Assembly: GCA_039096225.1 (NCBI GenBank)
Contig: JBBPEB010000023.1
Coordinates: forward strand, 124,001 to 188,000
Origin: Blastocystis sp. Blastoise
Taxonomy: Eukaryota; Sar; Bigyra; Opalinata; Blastocystidae
Direction: 5' to 3'
DNA length: 64,000 bases
Under the pieces are notes generated by a model. That model did no database searches. It was given only the letters and a program-made list of their open reading frames with translations, and was not told where the DNA came from. The translations under genes were made by a program, and so were the position numbers. Of this stretch, positions 20,892 through 35,204 are shown piece by piece (the stretch's first letter is position 1; each line of letters starts with the position of its first letter).

Positions 20892-21790
20892 TGAATAATA
20901 AACATATAAGCACAATTATATATCTATATATACGTATAATTACATAATTCTTCTTCTTCTTCAGTTAATAATTGTCCCTTTTCTTTTCTATATGTATATA
21001 TATATTTACAAACCCTATAAAATCTATATTCTAAAGAATCTGTATTTCGACCATAAATAGAAGTCCAACGATCGTATATTACTGGCCAACGTAATGCATA
21101 TCTATATATATATATATATATAATTATATTGAATATACTAAAAATAACAAAAAAAATAAAATAAAATAAAGCCACAATAAATATAAAAATAAATAAATCT
21201 ATATATATATATACAATTTACATAATTGAAATAATTGATCTGTTTCTGCTTTTGTCCATCCGTCGGGATGAACAGCCAAAGAATATTCCTCATCTATTTA
21301 TATATATAAATAAATATAAATATTTCAATATAACTATACTATAAGAATTTCTAGTATCAATAATAATATAAAAAATAATTAAATAAATATCACATATAGA
21401 AAAATCTATTAAAAAATAATACTCTAATATTTTATATTAATAAAACAAATAAATACCTGTATATTGAAGAATCGAAACAGGTATATTAAAACGAGCAAAA
21501 GGATAATCGGGATATTCGATGTTTTGTCTTACCCAATGATATAGAGATATCATATCACTACGCGCAGAACTAATGATTGGAGCATAAATCCATTTCTTAG
21601 CTGGTAATCTAGTTTCTTTAACTCCATTCTCACTGTAACTTGGTACTGCAGAAGGAGGGAGAGTATCATCAGTAATGTTCTTCAAAAAGCCAGGAAGCTT
21701 ATCTGTTTTTCGTCCATTTTGAGTTTCTAACACACGCTTCGTAGACTTGGCTTTTGACGAAACACCCAATATATCAGCTAAGTCAGACAT
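19847..21790 (-). CDS. DMAP1: DMAP1/SWC4 homologue (NuA4/SWR1 chromatin complexes)
   Basis: The likely start is 21790 ([17 protein letters not shown]); an upstream in-frame ATG at 21886 would add an Asn/Gln-rich leader that the family lacks. Conserved blocks follow the order of DMAP1: [37 protein letters not shown], a SANT-like [29 protein letters not shown], a helix [11 protein letters not shown], a charged coiled coil, and the late motif [17 protein letters not shown]1/Swc4 is a shared subunit of the NuA4/TIP60 acetyltransferase and SWR1/SRCAP remodeller. The tail has a basic KKRRK cluster before the TAA at 19847. Introns hold very long TA runs, two of them 70-80 nt. Confidence 0.9.
20428..20638 (-). 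repeat. Two long (TA)n runs in DMAP1 introns
   Basis: Uninterrupted TA repeats at 20428-20496 and 20561-20638 flank a short exon that reads [18 protein letters not shown] on the minus strand. The repeats run directly into the GTATAT donor and TATAG acceptor. Confidence 0.85.
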
Positions 21791-22788
21791 AACGAAAAGA
21801 TACTTATTTTTAAAATGTATTGAAATTGTCTGATTTTTTCTTATATTTTGAATTTGATCAGAATTATTAGTTTCTTGATTATTCAATAATTTTAAGTGAT
21901 TCTCTTGGAATAATTGTGGTTATTTTGATTTTAAATTTTCTCAGAAATTTCATTTGAAAATTTGCTAGAAAATATTTGTTAATTATAATAAGTTATAGTA
22001 TTATGTATAATCTAAGAAATATGCATTGATTTGTGTTGCAAGTGTTTCCTATAGATTGGAATAAACTGAAGTTTGTTATTCAAAATGAATATTTATTGTT
22101 GTCTTCGGTAATTATACATCTTTTTGTTGATTTATTTGATTATTTATTGATATCATTATGAGATAGTTATAATGAAATGAAAATAAAAAGTAGAACTGGT
22201 TAGAATTAATGATTATTTAGAAATGAAACTTATTCTCCTTCTTCTTAGTGTAATATAACAAAAGAAAATACTTCTAATGAGTAGTTAGGACTAAATAAAA
22301 TTTCAAATAAATATGTAAATCGTTAAAAATATGAAAGAAATGATAGTGTTACCTTGAAACTATTTCTTTATTAGTAAACTAAGATATAAAAAGATTTATT
22401 TTTCAAAAAAAGTAATAATGAACAATAAAAACATTATTTGAATGATAAATACTTTGAAAATAATATGAATATTAAACAATAGATATTCGTTGTATATTCT
22501 TAAACAGTAATTATCTATTTTGTGTCAGTTTACAGTATAGTATATATCTTGATAACTTTCAAAGATATTCATAATTCTCAATAATAATATATATAAAAAT
22601 TTTAAGATATATAAAGCAAAAACTTCTATATGTATACATTCTTTTCTACATGATAATATTATGCATTATTATATCAAATCTATAACCAAACAAAATAGAT
22701 TAAATAATAATTAAAAAACATCAAAGTAACAATATATATATAACATAAATAACAATAAAATAATACTTAATATATATATTGATATTCT
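21791..22788. other. Intergenic, ~1 kb
   Basis: AT-rich sequence between the DMAP1 start and the 3' end of the BTB-TLDc gene. I see no coding, RNA or repeat structure in it. Confidence 0.45.
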
Positions 22789-24401
22789 TTAAGCACTTCC
22801 CCATACTTCATAATCCGCTGGTATAAACCAATTCAAATCATCAGGACCATCAGTATTCACAAATAAGGATGATTTTTGAGGAGTATTCACTTCAGAATAA
22901 TATTTTGCTTTACAACAAGATCTTCCACGTTCTTTAGATCCATCAGATATTTCAATGTCACCAAAAGTGCCAAATGTCGGACCATGACCCGAACTATGAT
23001 ATACAGCTCTACTTTTATCCTCACTAACATAATCATATTTTGTAGGAGGAATAGCATGTTCATTACTTAATGTAAATATGAATTCTTTTGAATAAGTTGT
23101 GTCGGCTATATATAGAAAAAATTAAATAGTGGTAATACAGTATATAGGCACATACAATATGAGCAATCCCAACTTTGATCTGTATATCCTCCAAATATAT
23201 TTTCATGCTTTCTATGACCTAAATGTTTAATTAAAGTAACTGTTTCTCCTTCATTATCACAATATTCATGGAATTCTTCCAGAGAAAAACTATGTTCACT
23301 TGCTCTATATATAGAAATAAAATAATAATAAAATAATAAAATATTAATAATAATCTATATATACCTAAATAATAATTTCCATTTCTTTTCATTACCAAGC
23401 CAATTCACTAAAGGTTTCTCAAGTTCTCTATTAATAATAGTCGATTCTTTGAACCATCTTCCTATCATTGCTTCTCTCGCTTCTTCTTTTCCTTTATCAC
23501 CAAATAATTCAATCATTTCTTTCTCTAATAATTCTTTATTAATATCAGCAATCTTATCAATGTCAATATCTATAATTCCCTTATTTATATATTCATATAT
23601 ATATTCTATATATTCATATTTCTTATTCATAAATAAATTATCTTCTATATGATTATATTCAGCAAATCCATTATTATAATTCATTATATAATTCTTCCAT
23701 AATCCATTCTGTACTAAATAATTTTTAACATCAGTATTTTTCTGTCCATTAATAATCAAATCAAATTTATCTCCTGTTTCTATTTTCTTCTTCTTTGTAT
23801 CTCTTCGATCACGTGCAAAGACTAATTCTATTGGTATTATTAACTCACAAAATTCAAATAAATCTAAGATTTTTAATTGTTCTTCGTATGAAAAAATATC
23901 AAAATCTACTTTCTTTCCTTCCAAATAATCTAATAAAATATAAGCTGAAGCTTCATTTCCTCTGTAATCAAGAAATATAGTTCCATCATTTGTTCTGTAT
24001 TCTTTAGCAGATTGCTCATATATAAAAGAGTCTTTTATTGAATCTAGAACAGATTTCGATATTTCAAACACAAGACCACTACTTGTAAAGCGAATATGAT
24101 CTACACCTTCATCTGCATGATCCTCTTTATTTTTACGTTTGTTTCTATAGCCACTCTGAGTATTTTCTTGAGATGCATCAGTAAAAGACTGGCTTTCACA
24201 GGATCTTTTTGATTTTCTCTCAGAATGTTCTTCTTTAATATGTTTAATAAATCCATTCATCAAGGTCTTAGAGTGAACGAATAGATCCATTACCGATGAC
24301 GAAATGTTAGCAACATCTTTTACCAATTCTTCAAGCACAAGAACATTTTCCTTCAATCCATTTAATTTATGAATATCATCAACACCATCTTCATTATCCA
24401 T
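22789..24401 (-). CDS. BTB (T1/KCTD-type) plus TLDc domain protein
   Basis: Exon 1 begins at 24401 and reaches about 23365; two or three more exons lead to a TAA at 22789-22791. Residues ~1-60 are predicted coiled coil (ENVLVLEELVKDVANISSSV), followed by a charged linker. A T1-type BTB fold is then visible (IRFTSSGLVFEISKSVLDSI, FIYEQSAKEYRTNDGTIFLD, ILLDYLEGKKVDFD). After a helical middle, a TLDc domain follows: KKWKLLFRASEHSFSLEEFH, CDNEGETVTLI, NIFGGYTDQSWD, then FIFTLSN, HSSGHGPTFGTFGDIEISDG and a Cys pair. BTB-TLDc proteins are expanded in several protists, with roles in oxidative stress or cullin ligases suggested for each part in other organisms. The specific role here is unknown. Confidence 0.82.
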
Positions 24402-24637
24402 TTCTAATGAAGTAATAAATAAATTATATTTTAGTTCTAAACTCTTATAAAGAAAAAAAATATAATTCTTTAAAAAGAATGAATTAAAAACTAGGTTTAT
24501 AATCTAGTTTTCAATTCATTTTTTACTAGGAGTTTATAAAAAAACCATGAAAACGCACAATTCTAGTATTTTTTTAAATTAAAAAAAACATTTCTTTTTG
24601 TCTGATCTACTTAAATAACTCTAAATACGATTAAGAA
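24402..24637. promoter_or_regulatory. Divergent promoter region (236 bp)
   Basis: Separates the start codons of the BTB-TLDc gene (minus) and the mitochondrial-type gene (plus). An inverted repeat is visible at about 24472-24521 (AATGAATTAAAAACTAGG... and its approximate complement CCTAGT...), centred on TTATAATCTAGTTTTC. No known motif recognised. Confidence 0.45.
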
Positions 24638-25998
<1,361 letters not shown>

Positions 25999-26551
25999 CT
26001 GTTTACAATACAAAATTATTTTATTTATTTACTTTATTATTTTGTTTTTTTTTAATTTAAACTTCAAAAAAAGGAAATGTTAAGAAGTAGTTATATATAT
26101 CTGAGTTATAAGAAAATTTTTATATATTTACTTGATTATTTTCACTTTAATCCTGTTAGTTAGTAGAAAAACTATGTATAATAAGTCAAAAAATATTAAA
26201 AATTATCCTTGAAAACTACCAAAAAAAAATTATAAATATAATATGTATTAAAAACTATAGATAAATAATATAAAGTATATATATATCCTCATAAAATGTA
26301 AAAAGTTATATTGACCTAAATTATTTAATATATAGATATAGAATATATTCATATTATCCTTTACATCTAAGGATTCTAGATAAAGTCAAATATGAATAAC
26401 AGTAGCATAAATATCTTATACACAATATATATATATATAACAATAAACAAAATAGCATAAAATAACAAACAAAAAATAAAACACATAAAATAACAACTAT
26501 AGCTTTTCATACTGAATAGATCACTTTGTTTACAATTATTAACCAAGTTAT
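25999..26551. other. Intergenic between convergent genes
   Basis: About 550 bases of AT-rich DNA between the TGA at 25998 and the TAA of the Lys-rich gene. Nothing recognised. Confidence 0.45.
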
Positions 26552-26960
26552 TTACCATAATAAATCAGCATCAAATTCATCACCAAGACTTTCTTCAGTT
26601 TTCTTCACTTCATAACGTTTCTTCTTTCTGTCTTCTTCTTCTTTGATCTTATCTCTGATTTCTTGTAACTTATTCTTACCTTTAGACTTCACATCGGATA
26701 ATTTTATCTTATCACCAATTTGTGAAACTGCCTTGTATGCAGCAATTGATTCTATGTTCTTCCCTATTTCTTTTGTGACTTTTTTGTCTGTTATAGAAAA
26801 GGCTACAGCTTCTGGCTTCTTTGCAGCAATAACATATTTTTTAGGAGCATGAACCTTACGTGGTTTCTTTGTTTTAACTAATTTCTCCTTCCCTCCAGTA
26901 TCCTTACCTCCCTATATTCAATAAAATCAATACAAACTATATTATTAATACTTGAGCCAT
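26552..26960 (-). CDS. Small Lys-rich protein, unknown
   Basis: Two exons: 26952-26960 (only Met-Ala-Gln) and 26552-26911, phase 0, 122 residues. The 40-nt intron is GTATTAA...ATATAG. The protein opens GGKDTGGKEKLVKTKKPRK and is very rich in Lys. It has a middle segment (VTKEIGKNIESIAAYKAVSQ), a charged coiled-coil-like stretch (LQEIRDKIKEEEDRKKKR) and ends EFDADLLW with an acidic-hydrophobic tip. It looks like a small nuclear or nucleolar protein. I do not recognise the family. It is divergent from the small membrane protein gene, with 151 bases between the starts. Confidence 0.75.
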
Positions 26961-27111
26961 CGATTATTGAAAAAAAAATAAAGTAAATTTTTTATGAGAA
27001 TTCATGAATAATATTCAGTTTCCTTCGATTAAAACTAAAATAAACAAGATAATTTAGTTTTTATAAAAACTTTTTGTATTCCATTATTATTCTGCTTATA
27101 AACTGATAGAA
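26961..27111. promoter_or_regulatory. Divergent promoter region (151 bp)
   Basis: Very short spacer between the start of the Lys-rich gene (minus) and the small membrane protein gene (plus). The two genes probably share a bidirectional promoter. No motif recognised. Confidence 0.45.
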
Positions 27112-27277
27112 ATGGCATCTGAGATATATAGCTACTCATCCTACGTTGTTGGAATAGTTATATTAGTTATTGGAGTTATTATACCTGTAGGGTATGTTAA
27201 TTAATACTATAAATACTTATTATTTATATAGATACATGTATGCTAAAACTTCTTCAAGAATATTACGAAAAGATTGA
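27112..27277 (+). CDS. 42-residue single-pass membrane protein
   Basis: Two exons, 27112-27191 and 27232-27277, with a 40-nt intron; phase 2; stop TGA. The protein has a short polar N-terminus (MASEIYSYSSY), one hydrophobic segment of about 19 residues (VVGIVILVIGVIIPVGYMY) and a basic C-terminus (SSRILRKD). Positive charge on the C-terminal side suggests that end faces the cytosol or matrix. It could be a small accessory subunit of a membrane complex, but I cannot assign it. The clean exon joining and the compact divergent arrangement support it being real. Confidence 0.65.
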
Positions 27278-27498
27278 GTTTCCTATATGAATTCTTTTTA
27301 ATTTTGATTGCATTTTCTTATTTTTCACTTTTTATATTGTTTCAATGCTTTTATTTAAATGTAATATGTGTTTTTGTGAATGTATTTTTCTAATAACTAA
27401 AACAAAAGTATGATTTTGAACAATTAATCAACAATAACACAAAAAAAAATAGAGAACAATGAAATTCAAACATATATAAAATACTGTGATTCTTTATT
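27278..27498. other. Short intergenic spacer
   Basis: About 220 bases between the convergent 3' ends of the small membrane protein gene and the DHX37 gene. No feature seen. Confidence 0.4.
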
Positions 27499-29666
27499 TT
27501 AATTATCATGAATGATACTATCCCAAATTTCATTCAATTTATTAGCATAACGAGGAACAATCCATGATAAAACTTCAATTTTCAAGAAATTTGAAGAACT
27601 CTTCCATTTTAATAATAATTGCTTTTTATTATTAATTTTATTAGACATTAACATTTGTATAAGTATCAGTACTTTTTTAGAAGTAGAATTATCAATAATA
27701 ATCTTTGGATTATTAATATAATAAGGAAGTAATGATTTAAAAGGTTCAATAATAGAACCAGTTAATAATAAATATGCAAACCATTTATAATAATCTTGAC
27801 CTTCAGGATATTCAATCTATAAGATATATATATATAGATTCATAATAAATATATATATAGTATATAATTAATATTAGTTTCATATTCATAATAAATATAT
27901 ATATAGTATATAATTAATATTATTTCATATTCATAATAATATCTTATATATATTATTATAATTATTAATATTTCATATTCATAATAATATCTTATATATA
28001 GTATTATAATTAATATTTCATATTCATAATAAATATATATATAGTATTATAATTATTAATATTTCATATTCATAATAATATCTTATATATATTATTATAA
28101 TTATTAATATTTCATATTCATAATAATATCTTATATATATATATATATACATACTTCATAAGCAGGTAGATCCCAGTGAAATGGTCCAAAAGAAGGTATA
28201 ACAAAACACATCAATATATCCTTCTTCTTATTATATATAGGAAGAGGAGAAGAAAGAGGAGCACTATATATACAATTATTACTTCCTTCAGATAACCGCG
28301 GGAGCCATTTCTTTTCAATTACTGTTATTCCTTTTATATAATATCTATATATATAAAGAATATATATTTATTTAATATAGATATCTAGAATTTATACTTT
28401 TCATTCTTATTAATTATTTCTTGAAAAACTACCATATCGGGATATTTCTCCTATATATATATATTAGTTTTGTATATAATATATATAATTTATAATACTA
28501 TATAATATATGATATATGATATATATAATACTATATAATACTATATATATATATACTTCTTCTCTTATATGAATAGGAACAGTGAAGCTCTCTCTGTGTA
28601 TTAAGACAGGAGTCTGTTTATTTAATGTTGTTACTATATAGGGTATTTTACCTGTAGTACGAGGCATGCCTAAATCACGTGCTTCAGAGGGACTCAATTT
28701 ACGAGCCACGTGATCTAATAAAGAAGCACTGAAAAGTTGTCTTAATAGAATAGTTTGTTGTTTCGAAGGAGGAGAGAGAGGAGTTAAAATAGATTGGCCT
28801 AAAGAAGCGTCTTCTTCCGTGAATATTCGAGCAATCTGGCGACGTAATTCTTCAACTTCTTTCAAACCCTATATATATAGATATATGTTATTAGATCATT
28901 TTCAAATACTATAATTATTATATAACTTATTTAAAAAAAGATCATTATAAAAACATACTTTATATCTTAAAAACATATTTTTACAGAATTCCCGCGGGAC
29001 TAATGTATGTGAATAAGCTCCGACAACTCTCATAACTGATAAATAATCGCTTGTCGCGTCGTTCCATTTCATTAAACATGATCTACAACGTTTAACTTCT
29101 ATATATATATATATATAATATATATAATATTTTATGGAATACATATAAAACGAATCATAAACTATTTATAAAACACAAATAAATAATAATAAATACATAT
29201 ATATATATAAAGTCTAGAAAAAAACCAAAAGTAATATATGATAAAATAGACAAGAAAATAATGTTATTTAATATATGTATATATACCTTCTAATTGTTCT
29301 TCTGTTAATCTGTTACGTTTTTCTTTCATTTTCTCATCATCATCATCATCTTCTTCTTCCGCTTTATCCCCGTGGTTATCTTCATCATTATTACCCGAAG
29401 TATATCTCATAATTAATTCTTCAGGACGTATATATACTGCACGTACAGACATTCCCGCGATTATAGCGACAGCATAAGGTAAAATAGCAGGATATTCACG
29501 ACATAATACTAATGTTTTAGCAAAACGAACACCTACAGGGAAGTGCGTCATTGATTCTCCTAATGCTGTAATTAATTGTGTTTTTGGATCTAACGCACCG
29601 AGAGACACCAATGTATGAAGTGCTGCCATTATAGATATATCTATATATTATGTGTAGAATAATAAG

Positions 29667-29712
<46 letters not shown>

Positions 29713-29736
29713 TAAATTAATATATTAACAATATTA

Positions 29737-29785
<49 letters not shown>

Positions 29786-30812
29786 TATATATATATATTA
29801 CTATTGGGAAGAGTTGGAAAAGGGAATTTTTCGATATTATTAATTTTCATGTTTTTCATTAAAAGAATAACGTCTTCTAACGGCATTCTACAGATTTCTG
29901 GTTGATCCCATTGGTTGAATTCATTTGTATATACCGCGCTACTATAAAGGCGGTAACAATGCCCGGGAGCTGTACGACCTGCCCGCCCTAATCTCTGAGA
30001 AGCACTCGCTTGAGATATCCATTGCACCTAGAGAAAATAGATATTATTATTATATATATTATTATTATATTTATCATTGAATATATATTATTGAATATAT
30101 ATTATTGAATATATCTATTATTGAATATATTATTATTATATATATTATTGAATATATCTATTATTAAATATATCTATTATTAAATACATATATTATTATT
30201 TAATTATTATTATCTTATAAAAAACTAAATAATAGCCAATAGATATAAATAATAACTATGAAACTATTAAAATACATATATATATATAAATAATACTATC
30301 AATATATATACTTTAAATTCGGAGACTCCGCTGGTATGATCCCAAACGCGTTCTTTGGCCCTACCGCTATCGACAACATATCGTATATTAGGAATAGTAA
30401 TACTCGTTTCAGCAACATTAGTAGCTACTACACATAATCGTGTTCCTTCAGGAGGTGATTTCCATACTTCTCTTTGTTTATCTTCTGATAATAATGAATA
30501 TAAAGGTAAAACATGTAAAGGAACATTATAAGCATCTTCTTCATTATTCTCATTCTCTTCTTCTTCATTTAAACCTAAAAACTCTAAATTCTTCTTTAAT
30601 TTATCATCCATATCTATTTCATTCTCATATATATTATTTTCTTCTTCTTCTTCTTCAAATTCAGCAAGCATGTCTACCGTCACATCCTCCGTCAATGGAT
30701 CAAATGGCTTCAATTCAGCATATTTCAGACACTCTGATTTCTTTAAATCATCTTCGGATATATTATTATTATTATTATCTGAGATATTATTATTATCTGA
30801 GATATTATTATG

Positions 30813-30886
<74 letters not shown>

Positions 30887-31155
30887 CTATGGAATCATTC
30901 TGAAGACTAATTTTTTGTATTTTTAATTTTTCGAGTTTTTTCTTTCGCATTTCTTCAATATGCTTTATACCAAATCTATATATATATATTGTTTAATAAT
31001 AATAAAAATAATATTAATATCATACTTATTTCTTAATTTTTTACATAAATATTCAATTTCTTGTTGCCCAGTAAGAAATACTAAAATACCGCCATCAGGA
31101 AGACGCTGATGAATCTGACATACCTATTAATTAGTAGTAGTAGTAATTGTAGTAT

Positions 31156-31220
<65 letters not shown>

Positions 31221-33476
31221 TACAATCATATATAATCATAATAATAATAATCATATATAATCATAATATACAATCATATATAATCATAAAAAGAAAAATA
31301 TTAAAAAATATATATATAAATATTCAACTATATAAATATACTTTTTTATAAGCAGCTCCGACATAATCATATAATTCAGTTTTCTTTGCAAAGTGGATTC
31401 CCACGGGGAATTGACGTGCCTGGACATGAATAATAGGAGGTGTTGGTTTAAAGAGATGTCCCGCGGTAAAATCTTCAACTCGAAGTGTAGCACTCATAAT
31501 AATCAGTTTTAACTCATGATCTACTTTTCCTTCTTTATATAATTGTTCTCTTAATGGAACTATTTTTGATAATAATCCTATTAATATATCTGTATTTAAA
31601 TCTCTCTCATGTGCTTCATCTATTATTATACAACTATATTGACGTAATAAAAAATCACTTTGAACCTATATATATATATTTATTATTAAAAGTGAAATCC
31701 TTATTTTTATAATAATAAAATATTATTATTATTATTATTATATTAAATAAATATAATTATTCTTATTTATAATAATAAAATAGGATAATAATTATTTTAT
31801 AATACTAATAATAAATATAAATAAAAGATGATAATAATAAAAATAACTATGAATAATGAATATATATACTTCTTTTAATAGAATACCATCCGTCATAAAT
31901 TTTATTTTTGTTTTTTCTCCAACCGTATGACTATCATATCTGATTTGATAGCCAACTTCACCTTCTTTTCCAAATCCACAATTTAATTCATACGCAACAC
32001 GTTCGGTCATACTTGTAGCAGCAACACGTCGTGGTTGAGTAACTCCTATCATTCCTCTATGAACACTATTCTTATCACCATATCCTGCTTCATATAAAAA
32101 CTGAGGAACCTATATATATTATATATTATATATTTAATATACATATAATATATAATAATAATAAATATAATTATATGAATAATAATAATATAATAAAGAT
32201 AATAAATCTATATAATAATAAACATAATATAATACATACTTGAGTTGTTTTACCAGATCCAGTTTCACCACAAATAATCATAACATTATTATACGTAATA
32301 CACTCCATTATTTCTTGTTCCATTCCACAAACAGGTAATTTACTTCTTATTTTCTTTACATCATCTTTTCGATTTACTATTAAATAATAAGATTTCTTAG
32401 AAATATTTTCAGGCAGAGAGGGCATAGCTTCTAAAAGCTCACCTTGATGATCCATTTCTATAGATTCCCCGCGGGAAAGAAGAGATTCTGATGAATTCAT
32501 TGATTTTGTATTATTAGTAGTCGTTTTATTGATATTATTATCTTCTTTGGTATTATCGTTATTATTATCTTCTTTATCATTATCTTTATTATTATCTTTA
32601 TTATCTTCTTTATTATTATCATTATTATCTTCTTTATTATCATTATTATTATCTTTAGAAATAGCATTATTCATATTATTATTAATAATAGAAACATTAT
32701 TATTCATAGGAGAAGAAGTACTAACACCAGTAGTCGAATTATTGAATACTTTTTTATTTTCATTCTTTTTCTTTATATCTATAGTATTCTTACTTATATT
32801 TTTATTTTCTTTAATATTATTATTATTATTAAAGAAATCTAATTCATCATGATTATCATCTTCTTTAGTATTATCATCATCATCTTCTTTAGTATTATTA
32901 TCATCATCATTTTCTTTATTATTATCATCATCATTATCTTCTTCAATTTCATTTTCATTTTCATTTTCATCTTCTTTTTTAGTACGTTTATATAATAAAC
33001 TATCTTCTACTTTTATACCTGCTTTTTCTAAATAAAAAGCTCTTTTAACTCGTTGTTTTTGAGTTTCTTTCTGTCCTAATGCACCACTCTTTTTCATAAA
33101 CATTCGAATACCTTCATCCATCTGTTTACTTTCAACTTGTTTTAACATTGTATCATAATGATCTTTTTGTTCTCTTTTTTTCTATAAAATATTAAAAAAT
33201 CAATCAATCAACGAGAATCAAACATATTTAATATAAATACATATTTATCAATACCTTTAATTCTTCACGTTTGGCTCTTCTTTTACCAATAACTTCAGCT
33301 TGTCTCTTTTTTTTCTCTTCTTTTAATTTTTGACGTCTTAATTCTTCTTTATCCTTCTTAGTAGTCATCAATACTAAATCGGGATCATCACCTAATTCCT
33401 TTTTGAGCTCATCACTCAACAAAATTTCTGGTTTTGGTTTCTTATCTTCTTTATTCTTCTTAGATATTTTACCCAT
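27499..33476 (-). CDS. DHX37: DEAH-box helicase DHX37/Dhr1 (small-subunit processome)
   Basis: Starts at 33476 ([20 protein letters not shown]) and runs through more than ten exons to a TAA at 27499-27501. A basic N-terminal region is followed by a long Asp/Asn/Glu low-complexity block and then the helicase core: motif [11 protein letters not shown], Ia [56 protein letters not shown] and [14 protein letters not shown]. The winged-helix and ratchet regions ([14 protein letters not shown]..., LTALGE-type) and an OB-fold-like tail ([22 protein letters not shown]) follow. Between motifs IV and V is a large insertion with a coding Asn run near 30815-30885; an insertion at this place is typical of Dhr1/DHX37. 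The yeast protein unwinds U3 snoRNA from pre-18S rRNA in the nucleolus. The C-terminus carries a Dhr1-like extension. Confidence 0.92.
27838..28150 (-). repeat. Minisatellite intron, period about 46 bp
   Basis: Six to seven imperfect copies of a unit beginning TTTCATATTCATAATAA alternate between two variants: TAATATCTTATATATA and TAAATATATATATAG. They fill a DHX37 intron near its 3' end. Unlike the other introns this is not a simple 2-3 bp repeat. Confidence 0.8.
29738..29784 (-). repeat. (AAT)n in a DHX37 intron
   Basis: AAT units at 29738-29784, with a second tract at about 29669-29711, in the intron between exons encoding ...FPFPTLPNS and [15 protein letters not shown] similar tract lies at 31161-31220 in another intron of this gene. 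Confidence 0.75.
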
Positions 33477-33756
33477 CAGTATTGACTATCTATAAATCAA
33501 ATCAAATTAGAGAAATAAAATATATATACAGAGAAATAAAAGAAAATATTTTTTATTAAAAAAATATATTTTCCGTGATTAATACCCATCAACTTAGTTA
33601 AATTTTATTTTTGTTTCATTATGAGTCAATTATTAAATTACCATGATTTTCAAACCATTTATAGAGATATTCATTATAAAATCGTGAATTGTCGATAATA
33701 TAGGTAATCAGAAATAAATTTTGTTTACTATTTTTTTAAATTACGAATAATTATAT
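33477..33756. promoter_or_regulatory. Divergent promoter region (280 bp)
   Basis: Lies between the starts of DHX37 (minus) and the small basic protein gene (plus). It probably drives both. No recognised motif. Confidence 0.45.
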
Positions 33757-34240
33757 ATGGAAGGTGATATTATCTTTAATGGAGACTTGTTGTCTGTCGT
33801 AGACACATGGGCTAAAGGAAAAGAGGAAAATAACAAAGAAATAGAAGTTCAATTTGAAAAAAGACCTGCTCGTTTAGGTCTTGGAGCAAAATACGTACCT
33901 CATAAGAAAGTATTTAGTTTTTTATATTTATAAAAATAGATTTTATTTATTTTAGGAAGAACACAAGATAGCAGGAACAAAATTATTAAAGAAAATAAAA
34001 AAAGATAATTCAAAGATGAAATCAAAATATCTAGATGCACATATAGATGAATCTGAAAGTGATGAAGATCTTAGTAAAGCTCAAGCAATCAGTGAAAAGA
34101 AAAATCCTAATCGTATGTGTTTTTTTCATATTTTATTTATTTATTATTTAATATTATTTATTTATTTTATTATTATTCATATAGGATCTTCATTAAAATC
34201 ATCTTCAAAACAAAAGAAATCAAAAAGTAAAAAGAATTGA
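33757..34240 (+). CDS. Small basic protein, possibly nucleolar
   Basis: Three exons, 33757-33909, 33956-34112 and 34185-34240, 121 residues, TGA stop. The N-terminus (MEGDIIFNGDLLSVVDTWAK) is followed by a conserved-looking block RPARLGLGAKYVPHKK, then Lys-rich sequence, an acidic patch (DESESDEDLSKA) and a basic Ser/Lys tail ending KSKSKKN. Composition suggests a nucleolar or ribosome-biogenesis factor, and the gene is divergent from DHX37, which acts in that process. I do not recognise the family with certainty, so the role is inference. Confidence 0.75.
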
Positions 34241-34480
34241 ATTAGTTTTTTAATTAATTTTTTTAATAATCTTTTATAGTTTAATATATTATTATTATTT
34301 GTGGGTTTTTCATTTTCATTTTCTATTTTCTAAATTTTTATCATTATTATGAATTGTTGTATTTATACATTAAATCAAAACTTTTTAATAATATGAAAAA
34401 CCAAACTTTTTCTAACAAAAGTAAATATCAAATAATGTGTGATTATACATATATAAATAGAAAACGTTTAGATTACTTCA

Positions 34481-34860
34481 TTAGGATTTGTTGTTTTCAT
34501 CTGAAACAGAATTTTGTTCTTGATGGAATTTAGGAAAGAACCTTTTATTCATTTTCTCCATCGTTGCATCAAATTTTGTCTTTGAGAATCCCTAGATATA
34601 TTCAAATAATGAGAATAATAAAGAAATAATGAGAATAAATGGATTCAGCATACTCTTTGATCTCTATAGCAATCCCAAAATGCCTTTTGTTCTTTAATAC
34701 ATGGTTTCCCAGATTCAATACATTTCAAATAAACCAAATGTTCAGCAGCACATTTTGCTAATGCCTCTCTTTTATATTTTTCCTTAATATCTGGAGTCTT
34801 ATCAAGTTCTTTATGAAATCTCTCTTCTTCTTCAGGTGTTGCAACAACAGTTGGCTTCAT
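34481..34860 (-). CDS. Twin CX9C (CHCH) mitochondrial protein
   Basis: Two exons, 34654-34860 and 34481-34591, phase 0, 105 residues. Start chosen at 34860 (MKPTVVATPEEEERFHKEL); an upstream ATG at 34968 would add a repeated KNKLKNKL leader that looks like UTR. The core has CAAEHLVYLKC and CIKEQKAFWDC, each Cys-x9-Cys, forming the coiled-coil-helix-coiled-coil-helix fold made by Mia40 oxidation in the intermembrane space. Members serve as cytochrome oxidase assembly factors (Cmc family), complex I subunits or MICOS parts; I cannot choose among these. A 36-residue tail with GFSKTKFDATMEKMNKRFFP follows. Confidence 0.85.
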
Positions 34861-35204
34861 TAGACACGAAAATACAAATAATTCTAGAAATTTTTTTAAT
34901 TTATTTTTTAATTTATTTTTTAATTTATTATCTTTTTTAAATATTAAAAAATATTGTTTGTTATTCACTTATATTTACCATCAAAAATAAATCATTATAA
35001 ATTAATAAAAATGAAACATTTCTTGTTGATGATATAATTTATAAAACCATATACATATATAACAGATAGAAATAATAATGAAAATAACATGAAATAAAAA
35101 TGAAACATATATAAATAATATATATATATTTATATATATTAAAAAAAAATAAAAAAATAATTATAAAAAAAATAATTATATAAAAAATAATTATATAAAA
35201 ACAT
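34861..35204. other. Intergenic
   Basis: About 340 bases with T/A homopolymer runs, including three AAATTAAAAAATTA-like units at 34893-34935 upstream of the CX9C gene. No gene. Confidence 0.4.
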
